The notes beneath the pieces were generated by a model. The model made no database searches. It had not been told where the DNA came from and worked only from the letters and a program-made list of their open reading frames with translations. The position numbers and the translations under genes are program-made. A stretch of 64,000 bases of DNA, taken from NCBI GenBank assembly GCA_019358855.1, contig JAHHII010000002.1, positions 456,448 through 520,447 on the forward strand, in the 5' to 3' direction. Numbering within the stretch: the stretch's first letter is position 1; each line of letters starts with the position of its first letter. This DNA is from Timaviella obliquedivisa GSE-PSE-MK23-08B (GTDB lineage: Bacteria; Cyanobacteriota; Cyanobacteriia; Elainellales; Elainellaceae). Shown in pieces: positions 46,808-55,735 of the stretch.

Positions 46808-47704
46808 TTACTGAAGACCCTTCGCTGTGTAAGTTTTTTCTTCAATCTCCCCTAATTGACCCATCGTTGTGGCTTCTCCCTTGTTAAAAGCAACCGAAAC
46901 GCCTCCCGCATTCCCTGAAGAGATGATAATAGACTCCTTTCCTGCCCAATTCTCCTGGGCACCTTTTTCTAGAATTCCTTCAAACTCCACAGCGCCATCC
47001 ACGACAACTTGCACCCATGCCCGCTCGGTAAGCTTCACATCAATAGAGACTGGAGAATTAGGGTCGGCGGGAGGAGAGGCGATCGGGGTGACAGAAGGCG
47101 TTGGACTTGCCGTTACAGGAGTTTCCTCTGGCGTAGAGACAGCAGGCGATGGAACCGGAGTTACAGCCGGAGCAGCAGGCTTAACAGCTTGAGATGGCTG
47201 AGAAACAGGAGTCTTGGCGATCGGGGCGCTGGGTTTTAGGCGAGGGGCAATAACACCAAAGACAAGACCTGCCAAAGCTGCCAGGGCAATGCCGCCAATG
47301 AGTAAATACGGAGGACGAGAAGAAGGTAGTTCTGCGGGCTGCCACACGGTCGTTGTCGAGGGAACATAGGCATTCCCTGGTTCGGGGTCAGGCAGAGCTG
47401 TTTTAGATTCTTGGTGGGCTGTAAAAGCAGAGATAACGGGAACTGCATTAACCGGAAACCGTTTGGATAGTTCGCTGCCGTCTAACCCTAAAGCATCGCC
47501 ATAGCGTCGAATAAAGCCTTGGACAAAAACGGGTTCAGGCAAAACTTGTTCCTGTCCTGCCTCGATCGCCTTTAATAACCGCAGCGGAATATAAGTCTTA
47601 GTGGCAATATCCTCTAAGGTTCGCCCCTCCTCTTCGCGCACTTCGCCCAGGAAGGTACCAATTGCTTTGAGTTGGTCAAGTTGCTCTGAGTCCAAACTAA
47701 CCAC
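46808..47704 (-). CDS. RodZ-like XRE helix-turn-helix membrane protein
   Basis: The 298-residue protein starts at a GTG. A cytosolic XRE helix-turn-helix (about residues 14-85: GTFLGEVREEEGRTLEDIAT, KTYIPLRLLKAIEAG, FVQGFIRRYGDALGLD) is followed by a linker, one membrane helix (about 131-152), a Pro/Thr/Ala-rich stretch and a C-terminal DUF4115 domain ending in EEKTYTAKGLQ. This is the RodZ layout; RodZ links MreB to the cell-wall elongation machinery. Gene neighbours do not include mreB. Confidence 0.85.
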   Translation of the reverse strand: MVSLDSEQLDQLKAIGTFLGEVREEEGRTLEDIATKTYIPLRLLKAIEAGQEQVLPEPVFVQGFIRRYGDALGLDGSELSKRFPVNAVPVISAFTAHQESKTALPDPEPGNAYVPSTTTVWQPAELPSSRPPYLLIGGIALAALAGLVFGVIAPRLKPSAPIAKTPVSQPSQAVKPAAPAVTPVPSPAVSTPEETPVTASPTPSVTPIASPPADPNSPVSIDVKLTERAWVQVVVDGAVEFEGILEKGAQENWAGKESIIISSGNAGGVSVAFNKGEATTMGQLGEIEEKTYTAKGLQ

Positions 47705-47835
47705 GCCGATTTCCCCCAGCCGATAAAACTTAACTTGAATTTTAGCCTACTCTGAGTTCCCCCTTTGTTCAAGCCAGCATTGATACCAACTTAAACTTAA
47801 TCAGCCCCTCTGCGATCGCCTTGCCCCTTTTTCGG

Positions 47836-50028
47836 TTACGGCGCGCCCGTTGTTTGTGCTGCCGTCTCCATAAACACTGTTTGCGAATCTTGCTCAGTGC
47901 CAGGCGAGCTAGGTCGGCGTTGGATGTAGTGTCCATCGGGTTGTAAGTCCCAGGCGTGGCGGTTGTCTGCCAGCATAATGCCTAAAATTTCTTGAATATC
48001 TTTTGTAATTTCTGGGTCTTCAACAGGGGTAATTACTTCGACTCGGCGATCGAGGTTGCGGGGCATCCAGTCGGCGCTGCCAATGAAAACTTCTTCCTGT
48101 CCATCATTATGGAAGTAAAAGATCCGCGAGTGTTCTAAATACCGCCCGACAATACTGATCACCTTAATATTATCGCTAACGCCAGGGACTCCAGGACGCA
48201 GACAGCAAATGCCACGAATGATCAGGTCAACTTTCACGCCCGCTTGAGAAGCTTGGTACAAGGCTTGAATCATTTGTGGATCAACCAGTGCATTCATTTT
48301 TGCCACAATGCGGGCATGGCGATTGCCCTGAGCGTGCTCAACTTCTCGCCGAATCAGCGTCACCATGCGATCGCGCAAATTAACGGGAGCCACCAGGAGT
48401 TTGCGATAGCTGCGTTGCCGGGAGTAACCTGTCAAATAATTGAATAAATCCGTTAAGTCGGCTCCCAAATCTTCTCGGCAACTTAGCAAGCCCACGTCAG
48501 TATAGAGCCGTGCGGTTTTGTGGTTGTAGTTGCCTGTCCCGATGTGGAAATAACGGCGAATGCGCGCGGCTTCGCCGTTACCGCGAGGGTCGCCCTCCCG
48601 CCGCACCACCAAAATTACCTTAGTATGAGTTTTCAAACCCATCAACCCATAAACCACATGCACGCCCGCACTCTCTAGTTTGCGTGCCCGGTGAATATTA
48701 TTCTCCTCATCAAATCGAGCCTTCAGTTCCACCAGCACCGCCACCTGCTTACCATTCTCGGCAGCAGACATCAGCGCGTTAATAATTGGAGAATCGCCAG
48801 CAGTGCGATAGAGAGTCATCTTAATTGCCAGCACATTCGGATCAAAAGCTGCCTGCGTAATAAACGTTTGAACCGATCTACCAAAAGAAAAGTAAGGATG
48901 ATGCAAAAATACATCGCCTCGACGAATCACCGAAAAAATGTCTTCCTTATCTTCAGTCGGTGCTGCCAGTTTTTCAAGCGTTAACTCATTCGTTCTTCGG
49001 AGACGAGGCGGTGTAATCACAGTACGAGGATTATCTTTCAGCTTAGGAACTGGCAGCGCCATCAATGCCATTAAATCTCTTAGCCCTAGCAGCCCTTCAA
49101 CTTCGTAAATGTCGCTTTCAGTCAGTTCCAACTCTTCTTTCAAAGTTTGACGAATAAACTCAGGGATATTGGCTTGAATCTCCATGCGCACTGCCATTCC
49201 GCCTAAACGTCGCTTGCGAAGTTCTTGCTCAATTGCCTGCAATAAATCTTCCGCTTCATCTTCTTCTAATTCAAAATCTGCATTGCGGGTAATCCGAAAG
49301 GGATAATACTCCAGAATATCCATCCCCACAAACAAAAACTTAAGGTTGTGAGCGATCACTTGCTCTAGGGGAATGCCCGTCCAAACGGTCGATCGCCCTT
49401 TAACTTCGACTTGCAAATCTGGCGGCAAAACGATGAACCGAGGCAGAACATCGGGCACCTTAACCCTGGCAAAATGCTCTTCCTTCGTCTCAACATCCTT
49501 AACCACTACTGCCAAATTGAGGCTGAGATTGGAAATATGAGGAAAAGGATGCCCCGGATCAACCGCTAAGGGGGTTAAGACCGGAAAGATTTGTTCTTCA
49601 AAGTAGCTTTTTAAATAGAGCCGCTGCTCTTGGTTGAGATCAATGTAATTCAGTAAGTAAATTCCTTTGGCGGCAAGCTGAGGACGGATTGCTTCCTCAA
49701 AGTGGCGATTTTGCTGCTGTGCCATAGGCAGAAGGCGACTGGCGATCGCCTCAATTTGCGCTTCGGGCGATCGACCATCGGGCGAGAGTTGATGAACCTC
49801 TGCTTCTACTTGCTGTTTCAGGGCTGCCACCCGCACCATAAAAAACTCGTCCAAGTTAGAGCTAAAAATCGCCATAAACTTCAGACGTTCTAGCAGCAGC
49901 GTGCGTGGATCAAACGCTTCATGCAAAACACGGTTGTTAAACTCTAGCCAGCTTAGCTCGCGGTTAAAGTAATACTGTGGGCTGGTTAGGTTGATTTCTT
50001 CGGGCACAGCTTTTCTAACTCGGGGCAT
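47836..50028 (-). CDS. ppk: Polyphosphate kinase 1
   Basis: The 730-residue enzyme makes polyphosphate from ATP. Motifs: NRELSWLEFNNRVLHEA at the start, LAIKMTLYRTAGDSPII, HARKLESAGVHVVYGLMGLK and HIGTGNYNHKTARLYTDVGL with the phosphorylated His495; the second active-site region NLDRRVEVI-like RNLDRRVEVITPV is near the end. Directly before His495 the chain has an extra segment (GDPRGNGEAAR, about residues 478-489) that I do not recall from other PPK1 proteins. It is encoded by a 33-base dispersed repeat at 48562-48594. The frame is intact. Confidence 0.95.
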   Translation of the reverse strand: MPRVRKAVPEEINLTSPQYYFNRELSWLEFNNRVLHEAFDPRTLLLERLKFMAIFSSNLDEFFMVRVAALKQQVEAEVHQLSPDGRSPEAQIEAIASRLLPMAQQQNRHFEEAIRPQLAAKGIYLLNYIDLNQEQRLYLKSYFEEQIFPVLTPLAVDPGHPFPHISNLSLNLAVVVKDVETKEEHFARVKVPDVLPRFIVLPPDLQVEVKGRSTVWTGIPLEQVIAHNLKFLFVGMDILEYYPFRITRNADFELEEDEAEDLLQAIEQELRKRRLGGMAVRMEIQANIPEFIRQTLKEELELTESDIYEVEGLLGLRDLMALMALPVPKLKDNPRTVITPPRLRRTNELTLEKLAAPTEDKEDIFSVIRRGDVFLHHPYFSFGRSVQTFITQAAFDPNVLAIKMTLYRTAGDSPIINALMSAAENGKQVAVLVELKARFDEENNIHRARKLESAGVHVVYGLMGLKTHTKVILVVRREGDPRGNGEAARIRRYFHIGTGNYNHKTARLYTDVGLLSCREDLGADLTDLFNYLTGYSRQRSYRKLLVAPVNLRDRMVTLIRREVEHAQGNRHARIVAKMNALVDPQMIQALYQASQAGVKVDLIIRGICCLRPGVPGVSDNIKVISIVGRYLEHSRIFYFHNDGQEEVFIGSADWMPRNLDRRVEVITPVEDPEITKDIQEILGIMLADNRHAWDLQPDGHYIQRRPSSPGTEQDSQTVFMETAAQTTGAP
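48562..48594 (-). repeat. 33-bp dispersed repeat, copy 3 (inside ppk1)
   Basis: On the plus strand this reads GCGCGCGGCTTCGCCGTTAC followed by CGCGAGGGTCGCC, differing from the 62903 copy at about five positions. It is read in frame by ppk on the opposite strand and adds roughly eight residues near the active site. Confidence 0.75.
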
Positions 50029-50082
50029 GAGTCTGAGACGACGTAGGGCTTAGCAATTTTAGCAGGGGGAATCCAAAACAGG

Positions 50083-50301
50083 TCAAGGCAATTGCCCAAA
50101 TTCTGCATCTTCAATTCCTTTCCACCACTCACCCAAGTTCATCACATCTTGGTGAATATCCGCAAGCTCAGCTTCATACTGTTCAGGCGCTAGCGACAAA
50201 CGACGCTCTGCAAGCTTCTGAAGCCGAAGTTGAGCCAAGAGCCAAGGCTTGGAAATCCCATCGATCGCCTCCAAATATCTTGCCAGATCTTCGCTATCCA
50301 T
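50083..50301 (-). CDS. Small conserved hypothetical protein
   Basis: Starting at ATG 50301 the protein is 72 residues, acidic and helical (MDSEDLARYLEAIDGISKPW, then LAQLRLQKLAERRLSLAPEQ and DVMNLGEWWKGIEDAEF). I recognise it only as a type found in cyanobacteria. It lies between sodB and ppk on the same strand. An ATG at 50343 would add 14 residues. Confidence 0.55.
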   Translation of the reverse strand: MDSEDLARYLEAIDGISKPWLLAQLRLQKLAERRLSLAPEQYEAELADIHQDVMNLGEWWKGIEDAEFGQLP

Positions 50302-50350
50302 AAGTCTAAAAAGTGTTGAAGTGCCTTTTAAGGTAGCAAACAAAGCAAGG

Positions 50351-50380
50351 AACCGAGACGCTTATTGAAACGCCTCGGTT
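50351..50380 (-). terminator. Hairpin downstream of sodB
   Basis: AACCGAG (50351-50357) and CTCGGTT (50374-50380) form a stem with additional GC pairs inside, between sodB and the following small gene. The minus-strand tail CCTTGCTTTGTTT is only weakly T-rich. Confidence 0.5.
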
Positions 50381-50414
50381 CAAATTTTCTGAAAATCTTA
50401 GATCTCAGCTACAC

Positions 50415-51020
50415 CTAGCTGCAAGCCGCCAAGTTTTGAGCAGCAAAATCCCAGTTCACCAACTGATCCAAGTAATTGGAAATAAAGTCAGGTCTACGAT
50501 TTTGAAAATCGACATAGTAGGCATGTTCCCACACATCTAACGTCAGCAAAGGCGTTTGCCCATGCACCAAAGGGTTCTCAGCATTGCCCGTCTTAGTGAC
50601 TTTCAAAGCACCGTTATCCAACACTAACCAAGCCCAACCACTCCCAAACTGAGTAGCAGCAGCAGTCTTGAAAGCTTCCTTAAGCTTGTCAAATCCACCC
50701 AAGTCACTATCAATTTTTGCTGCCAAATCACCCGTCGGTGTGCCGCCGCCATCGGGCTTCATGCTGCTCCAAAAAAAAGTATGATTCCAAACCTGAGCCG
50801 CATTATTGAAAATGCCTGCCTTATCTGCATCACCAAAGCTTGTCTTGATCACTTCCTCGATCGGCATATCAGCCATGGGAGTATCTTTGACCAAGTTGTT
50901 CAGATTAGTCACATAGGCAGCATGATGCTTGCCGTAATGAAACTCAAACGTACGCGCTGACATGTTGTGAGCTTCAAGCGCACCTGGGTCATAAGGTAAG
51001 GGAGATTGTGTAAATGCCAT
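50415..51020 (-). CDS. sodB: Iron superoxide dismutase
   Basis: The 201-residue enzyme disproportionates superoxide. Metal ligands are seen in the helix with FHYGKHHAAYVTNL, in VWNHTFFWSSM and in DVWEHAYYVDF. The run AATQFGSGWAWL favours iron over manganese. There is no signal peptide, so it is cytosolic. It diverges from ffh with a 158-base spacer that must hold both promoters. Confidence 0.96.
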   Translation of the reverse strand: MAFTQSPLPYDPGALEAHNMSARTFEFHYGKHHAAYVTNLNNLVKDTPMADMPIEEVIKTSFGDADKAGIFNNAAQVWNHTFFWSSMKPDGGGTPTGDLAAKIDSDLGGFDKLKEAFKTAAATQFGSGWAWLVLDNGALKVTKTGNAENPLVHGQTPLLTLDVWEHAYYVDFQNRRPDFISNYLDQLVNWDFAAQNLAACS

Positions 51021-51178
51021 TGTGCTTCATCCTCTCGGTTCAGACTATTGATAGAATTTTATATCAAAAATAGATTCTCTGACCACTTGTCAAAGAACCT
51101 CATCCTTTTGGACAGAAATCTCTAAAATAGTAGAGAAGTCTGACTCTTCTTCTGCAAATACACTGCTGACAATGCCTT

Positions 51179-52645
51179 ATGTTTGATGCTCTTGCCGATC
51201 GCCTGGAATCTGCCTGGACAAAGCTCCGGGGACAGGACAAAATTTCTGACTCCAATATTCAGGATGCGCTGCGTGAAGTCCGTCGAGCTTTATTAGAAGC
51301 CGATGTTAACCTGCAAGTGGTTAAAGACTTCATCGCCGAGATCCAAGAGAAGGCGCAGGGATCACAGGTCGTTTCTGGCGTTCGCCCCGACCAGCAATTT
51401 ATCAAAGTGGTCTATGACGAGCTAGTTGCTGTCATGGGCGAAACAAACGTGCCCCTGGCAGAAGCTAGTTCAGCCCCTACTGTTGTTTTGATGGCGGGCT
51501 TGCAAGGCACAGGTAAAACGACGGCAACGGCAAAGTTGGCGCTTCATCTGCGCAAGCAAGAGCGCACAACGCTGCTGGTCGCAACTGATGTCTATCGACC
51601 TGCGGCGATCGACCAGCTAGTCACATTGGGTAAGCAAATCAATGTGCCCGTTTTCGAGATGGGCAGTGATGCTAATCCTGTAGAAATTGCCCGTCAAGGA
51701 ATTGCCAAAGCCAAAGCCGACAGCATTAACACCGTCATTGTTGACACTGCCGGACGGCTGCAAATTGACCAGTCCATGATGGATGAACTGGCGCAAATTA
51801 AAGCCGCCGTTCAACCCCACGAAGTTTTGCTGGTAGTCGATGCGATGACAGGGCAAGAAGCCGCCAGCCTGACCCGCACCTTCCATGAGCAAATTGGCAT
51901 TACGGGCGCAATCCTCACCAAAATGGATGGCGACACGCGCGGAGGAGCGGCTCTATCAGTCCGTCGCATTTCAGGGCAACCGATTAAATTTATTGGGGTC
52001 GGTGAAAAAGTTGAGGCGTTGCAGCCGTTTTACCCCGATCGCATGGCTTCTAGAATTTTGGGCATGGGCGACGTGCTGACTTTGGTTGAAAAAGCCCAGG
52101 AAGAGGTCGATTTTGGTGAGGCAGAGAAGCTGCAAGAAAAAATCTTGAGCGCTAAGTTTGACTTTACCGATTTTTTGAAGCAAACCCGCATGATGAAAAA
52201 CATGGGGTCTTTAGCTGGAATTATGAAGCTAATTCCAGGCATGGGCGGCAAAATTTCGGATGAACAGCTTCAGCAAGGCGAAGTGCAACTGAAGCGAGCA
52301 GAAGCCATGATTAGTTCAATGACGCTGGAAGAACGACGCGACCCTGATTTGCTAGCCGGTTCACCCAGCCGCCGCCGCCGCATTGCCAAAGGCGCAGGAT
52401 TTGGGCTAGACGCAGTTAGTAAGTTGGTCAGCGACTTCCAAAAAATGCGATCGATGATGCAGCAAATGGGGCAAGGCAACTTTCCAGGAATGGGTGGAAT
52501 GCCAGGAATGGGTGATATGTTTGGCGGCGGCGCACCTGCGGCTAGTCAAGGGCAGGCTCCGGGCTGGCGAGGATATCCGGGGGGTGCAAATCCTTCTAAA
52601 AAGAAGAAGAAAGAGAAGAAAAAGAAGGGGTTTGGAAACCTTTAG
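51179..52645 (+). CDS. ffh: Signal recognition particle GTPase Ffh
   Basis: This 488-residue protein targets membrane proteins to the translocon. N domain about residues 1-85, G domain 95-295 with GLQGTGKTTATAKLAL, DTAGRLQ and TKMDGDTRGGAALS, and an M domain rich in Met (MMKNMGSLAGIMKLIPGMGG, then RSMMQQMGQGNFPGMGGM) that binds the signal sequence and 4.5S RNA. The last 30 residues are Gly/Pro then a Lys-rich end. In many cyanobacteria rpsP follows; here it does not. Confidence 0.96.
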   Translation: MFDALADRLESAWTKLRGQDKISDSNIQDALREVRRALLEADVNLQVVKDFIAEIQEKAQGSQVVSGVRPDQQFIKVVYDELVAVMGETNVPLAEASSAPTVVLMAGLQGTGKTTATAKLALHLRKQERTTLLVATDVYRPAAIDQLVTLGKQINVPVFEMGSDANPVEIARQGIAKAKADSINTVIVDTAGRLQIDQSMMDELAQIKAAVQPHEVLLVVDAMTGQEAASLTRTFHEQIGITGAILTKMDGDTRGGAALSVRRISGQPIKFIGVGEKVEALQPFYPDRMASRILGMGDVLTLVEKAQEEVDFGEAEKLQEKILSAKFDFTDFLKQTRMMKNMGSLAGIMKLIPGMGGKISDEQLQQGEVQLKRAEAMISSMTLEERRDPDLLAGSPSRRRRIAKGAGFGLDAVSKLVSDFQKMRSMMQQMGQGNFPGMGGMPGMGDMFGGGAPAASQGQAPGWRGYPGGANPSKKKKKEKKKKGFGNL

Positions 52646-52846
52646 CTTCTGTCGTTTTAGTTCTGTTCAAGTTGGACAGATAATTCCTAATGTTGATCAT
52701 CAGGGTGTTCCCTACCGTGATAGGCTCATAGGTGTAGGATTCATATTTCATGGTATCCCTACGCTTTGCCTTTGCCGATGAGGCTGCTATAAATTCCGTT
52801 ACAAAACAGACTAGACAGACTAGATAGATTAGGAGCGATCGCAATA

Positions 52847-53365
52847 ATGGTTCTGAAATTTTTGGGCATTGGTAAAAAATCTGAATTTATCTTAGAAGCA
52901 CCTCCCGCCGACTCCGAGTCTGCCGCCAAAGCTAAGCCTGCCACTGAGTCTATTGACCCTGCTAATCCCGAAAAAGTCCATGTGGAGGCGAAAGCTGTGC
53001 TTGCTCCTACAGTTAAGCAGATCTCGGAGGCGACCTCAAAATCAAAGGTGGTAGAGACATCAAAGGAGGAGGCGAAAGCTATCAAGGAAGAGGCGAAAGC
53101 TGGACTTGCTCCCGTTGTCGATCAGGTTTCTAAGGCAACATCAAAAGTAAAAAAGACTTTAAAAGAAGCAACCGCTGAGAAAAAAGGGGCTAAAGCAGAA
53201 AAAGCTGGTACTAGTGCGGCTTCAGCAACTCCTGCTCCTAAGCCTGAACCGACTCTTACCAATTTTGCTACGACCCTTCAAGTTAACAATACTCCTCGCC
53301 GTCGTCCCGGCCCTAGCCTCGACATGTTTAAAGACATGGCAAAACAAGTTAATCCTCGTAAGTAA
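52847..53365 (+). CDS. Low-complexity Ala/Lys-rich hypothetical protein
   Basis: The 172-residue protein opens with a short hydrophobic block (VLKFLGIGKKSEFILE) and then a long Lys/Ala/Glu/Thr region with a coiled-coil and disorder character, related internally by repeats such as EEAKA-x-EEAKAGLAP and VDQVSKATS. The C-terminal end NTPRRRPGPSLDMFKDMAKQ looks conserved from memory in cyanobacteria. The function is unknown. It is downstream of ffh on the same strand and followed by a clear terminator. Confidence 0.6.
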   Translation: MVLKFLGIGKKSEFILEAPPADSESAAKAKPATESIDPANPEKVHVEAKAVLAPTVKQISEATSKSKVVETSKEEAKAIKEEAKAGLAPVVDQVSKATSKVKKTLKEATAEKKGAKAEKAGTSAASATPAPKPEPTLTNFATTLQVNNTPRRRPGPSLDMFKDMAKQVNPRK

Positions 53366-53399
53366 GAGTGAGTCAGCGAACAAGCTAACAGATGAAGCG

Positions 53400-53429
53400 A
53401 TCGGGGTTTTTCATAAGCCCCGATTTTTG
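53400..53429. terminator. Intrinsic terminator after 53365, shared with the convergent TPR gene
   Basis: ATCGGGG and CCCCGAT form a perfect 7-bp stem followed by TTTTTG on the plus strand. The last codons of the TPR gene on the minus strand lie inside the structure, so it may serve both. Confidence 0.85.
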
Positions 53430-54508
53430 TTGAAAGAATGCTTAAAAATTAGCCCACTATAGAGATGAAAAGCGGCATCCCAGTAGGTTGGGGCTTTGCG
53501 AAAGAGATGAATATGGGTTGGAAAGGCTTGGAGAAAGGCAAAGTGTTCTTGAGTGGTTTCAGCAAACGCCGTAAAGTCTGACCGACAGGGAACAGATGCC
53601 AGACGATCGCCCAAAAAGTGAGCCAACAGATTCCACCGTATCCGAGTTGTACCCTGGTGATTGACCACTGTGTCTTGCTCAAACAAGACACCTTGTTGAA
53701 ACTGGTAGGTGCGATCGCAAAATCGCAAAATACAATGACGTTTTGGCAAATGCAAATCTAACACCTGTGCGTAATCTTGAGTTTTCTCTTTACGCATTAG
53801 TTTTTTACGACTGTCTAAATCCACTACGTCTTCAAAAATTGGCAGCAATCCCTCAACCCGATGAGTCACCTCAGACCAATCAAACGCTAAACTTCCGGTC
53901 TGATCTACCTCATTTTGGCAAATCACCGTTGCCCCCGGCGAAACCCCTTGAAGATAATTGACCCGCAGCACCCGCACCCCTTGAAGTCGCTCTAGGGAAG
54001 TCCAAAAAGCGGGGATTCCAGCTTTGCGAAGCTGCTGTCCATAAAATTCTAGCTCTCCGATCGCCCCTGTGCGGTACAATCGCCATCCTCGGCTAGGAAG
54101 CTGCAACCGAGCCGTATAGGCATCTATCCTCATAATTCGAGCAAAGCTTTGAGCCGCTAAGTGACGAGCATCACCCACAATGGGTTCTAAGATCAAAAAT
54201 CCAACTTTGGCATGATCAGGGTCAGCCGTGGCTTGGGAAATTGCTTTGACCTGCTGCGCTTGAGCAATTGCCTCTAACCGTTGGAGTCCTTGCCGCGCCT
54301 GGTTTACCACTTTAGGATGAGTGACAGATTGCAAAATTTGTCGATAAGCCGCTGCCGCCGCTGGCAACTTCCCTAATGCTTCGTATAGCCGCCCTACATA
54401 AAGCTGAACAAAAGGGTGGTCAGGATTTTGCTGCCGTAGAGGCTTGAGGAGTTGGGCAGCAGTTTTGTAATCCTGGCGATCGAGAGCAGCTTCAACAGAT
54501 TCAAACAT
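53411..54508 (-). CDS. Tetratricopeptide-repeat protein
   Basis: The 365-residue protein has TPR helices at the N-terminus (QDYKTAAQLLKPLRQQNPDH, PFVQLYVGRLYEALGKLPAA, AAYRQIL) and a larger beta-rich domain afterwards (FLILEPIVGDARHLAAQSF, LQGVRVLRVNYLQGVSPGAT, RTYQFQQGVLFEQD). The second domain is a cyanobacterial one of unknown function. The last residues are encoded by the terminator hairpin, so the C-terminus may vary. It lies 19 bases downstream of rsmE on the same strand and may be cotranscribed with it. Confidence 0.8.
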   Translation of the reverse strand: MFESVEAALDRQDYKTAAQLLKPLRQQNPDHPFVQLYVGRLYEALGKLPAAAAAYRQILQSVTHPKVVNQARQGLQRLEAIAQAQQVKAISQATADPDHAKVGFLILEPIVGDARHLAAQSFARIMRIDAYTARLQLPSRGWRLYRTGAIGELEFYGQQLRKAGIPAFWTSLERLQGVRVLRVNYLQGVSPGATVICQNEVDQTGSLAFDWSEVTHRVEGLLPIFEDVVDLDSRKKLMRKEKTQDYAQVLDLHLPKRHCILRFCDRTYQFQQGVLFEQDTVVNHQGTTRIRWNLLAHFLGDRLASVPCRSDFTAFAETTQEHFAFLQAFPTHIHLFRKAPTYWDAAFHLYSGLIFKHSFNKNRGL

Positions 54509-54527
54509 AGTGGCAGATGTTGCTTGA

Positions 54528-55304
54528 TTAGCTTAAACGTTCCCTTGAATTCATGGCATCACACGCCGCACCGACTAAAGAAAGAGCCACTAAGGGTGCA
54601 GTGACAGCGCGAAGAATGCGGGAACCTAGAGAAACAGGCTGGTAACCAGCCGCGATCGCTCGTTCAATTTCTGCTGGAGTCCAACCGCCCTCAGAACCCG
54701 TTGCCAACGCAATAGAACCGTGGCTTTCAGGGTTTAAGCCTCCGGTCAATCGATCGATCGCTGCTGGGAGACAGTTTAACAAATGGGGATGATGTCCACG
54801 GGCTTCGCAAAGGTAACAGGTAGCGCTGGTGGAGTTCCAGGTCTGGAGGGCTTCCGACCAAGAGATCGGCGAGAAAACTTGAGGAATGATCTGACGTTCA
54901 CATTGCTCGGCGGCTTCTTGGGCGATGCGTTGCCAACGATCGCCTTTTTGGGGGCTGGGTTTAAGCACAGTGCGATCGCTAATAATGGGCAAAATGCGCT
55001 CTACTCCAAGCTCAGTAGCTTGCCGGACTATATCATCCATGCCGTTTTTGGGCAGGGCAATCAACAGCGTTACAGAAATAGGCAACTCGGTTTTGGCAAA
55101 GACAGGCTCTAGCATTTCTGCTGTCAAAGCATTTTCCTTCAAACTCGCCAGCCAGCCATTGCCTCGTCCATCCATGGCAATAAAGCGATCGCCCTCATTC
55201 AGACGCAATACATGATGCAAATAGTGCCGCTGTTGGGCATTAATCTGAATCTGCTGCCCTGATATTTGGTTAGCAGCAATGGTAAGCCGTTGAAGTTGAG
55301 CCAT
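54528..55304 (-). CDS. rsmE: 16S rRNA (uracil-1498-N3)-methyltransferase
   Basis: The 258-residue SPOUT-class enzyme methylates U1498 of 16S rRNA. Recognisable parts are QQRHYLHHVLRLNEGD, LLIALPKNGMDDIVRQATEL, GVERILPIISDRTV, and the SAM-knot segments IALATGSEGGWTPAEIE and VSLGSRILRAVTAPLVALSL. ATG 55304 is chosen over a preceding TTG. Length is normal. Confidence 0.94.
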   Translation of the reverse strand: MAQLQRLTIAANQISGQQIQINAQQRHYLHHVLRLNEGDRFIAMDGRGNGWLASLKENALTAEMLEPVFAKTELPISVTLLIALPKNGMDDIVRQATELGVERILPIISDRTVLKPSPQKGDRWQRIAQEAAEQCERQIIPQVFSPISWSEALQTWNSTSATCYLCEARGHHPHLLNCLPAAIDRLTGGLNPESHGSIALATGSEGGWTPAEIERAIAAGYQPVSLGSRILRAVTAPLVALSLVGAACDAMNSRERLS

Positions 55305-55375
55305 CAATTTTTAGTATCACTGTAAAAAGAATTAGACAAGGCTTGTTACAAACTTGTAATAATCTGTTATGTTTA

Positions 55376-55393
55376 TTTACATGAAGTTACACG
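55376..55393 (+). promoter_or_regulatory. HLR1-like direct repeat (RpaB-type site) upstream of psb35
   Basis: TTTACATGAAGTTACACG consists of two TTACA cores ten bases apart, close to the HLR1 pattern bound by the response regulator RpaB in high-light-responsive cyanobacterial genes. A further TTGTTACAAAC lies 30 bases upstream. The site is 16 bases from the start codon, which would fit repression. One position departs from the consensus. Confidence 0.4.
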
Positions 55394-55408
55394 AATAAGG
55401 TTGAAGTC

Positions 55409-55639
55409 ATGACGATTCTAATTGCTCTGTTCGCTATTGCCTGGGTTGCTGCTGCTGTTATTGGAACCCAAGCTTATTTTCGAGGTGAGCAAACTAAGCC
55501 GATTCATGCTCGCAACTGGCGCTCCGAGTCTTTTGAGAAGCTAGCAGTGTCTGTTACAGGAATTGAAACCGATTTTGGCGATCGTGTCCCAGCCTTCTCC
55601 GTTGATGCATACGACAGCACTACCCTTCCCAGCGCATAG
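55409..55639 (+). CDS. psb35: Psb35-like photosystem II assembly protein
   Basis: The 76-residue protein has one N-terminal membrane helix (ILIALFAIAWVAAAVIGTQA) and a conserved soluble part (YFRGEQTKPIHARNWRSESF, then ETDFGDRVPAFSVDAYDS). From memory it matches Psb35 (Ssl2148 of Synechocystis), which stabilises the CP47 assembly module with high-light-inducible proteins. AAGG precedes the ATG by nine bases, and HLR1-like repeats lie upstream. Confidence 0.65.
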   Translation: MTILIALFAIAWVAAAVIGTQAYFRGEQTKPIHARNWRSESFEKLAVSVTGIETDFGDRVPAFSVDAYDSTTLPSA

Positions 55640-55689
55640 GTCGCTCATTGGTTCGCTACTCTAACTATCAATTTTTCTAAAAGCTTTTT

Positions 55690-55725
55690 AATCCCCAGCG
55701 GACTCTCCTCCGTTGGGAATTTTTA
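55690..55725. terminator. Bidirectional terminator after psb35 and the Rieske gene
   Basis: ATCCCCAGCGGA and TCCGTTGGGAAT pair with two G-T wobbles around CTCTCC. T-rich tails are present on both strands (ATTTTTAT on plus, TTAAAAAGC on the other side, giving TTTTT on minus). It stands between convergent stops at 55639 and 55736. Confidence 0.75.
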
Positions 55726-55735
55726 TAGGTTCTGT

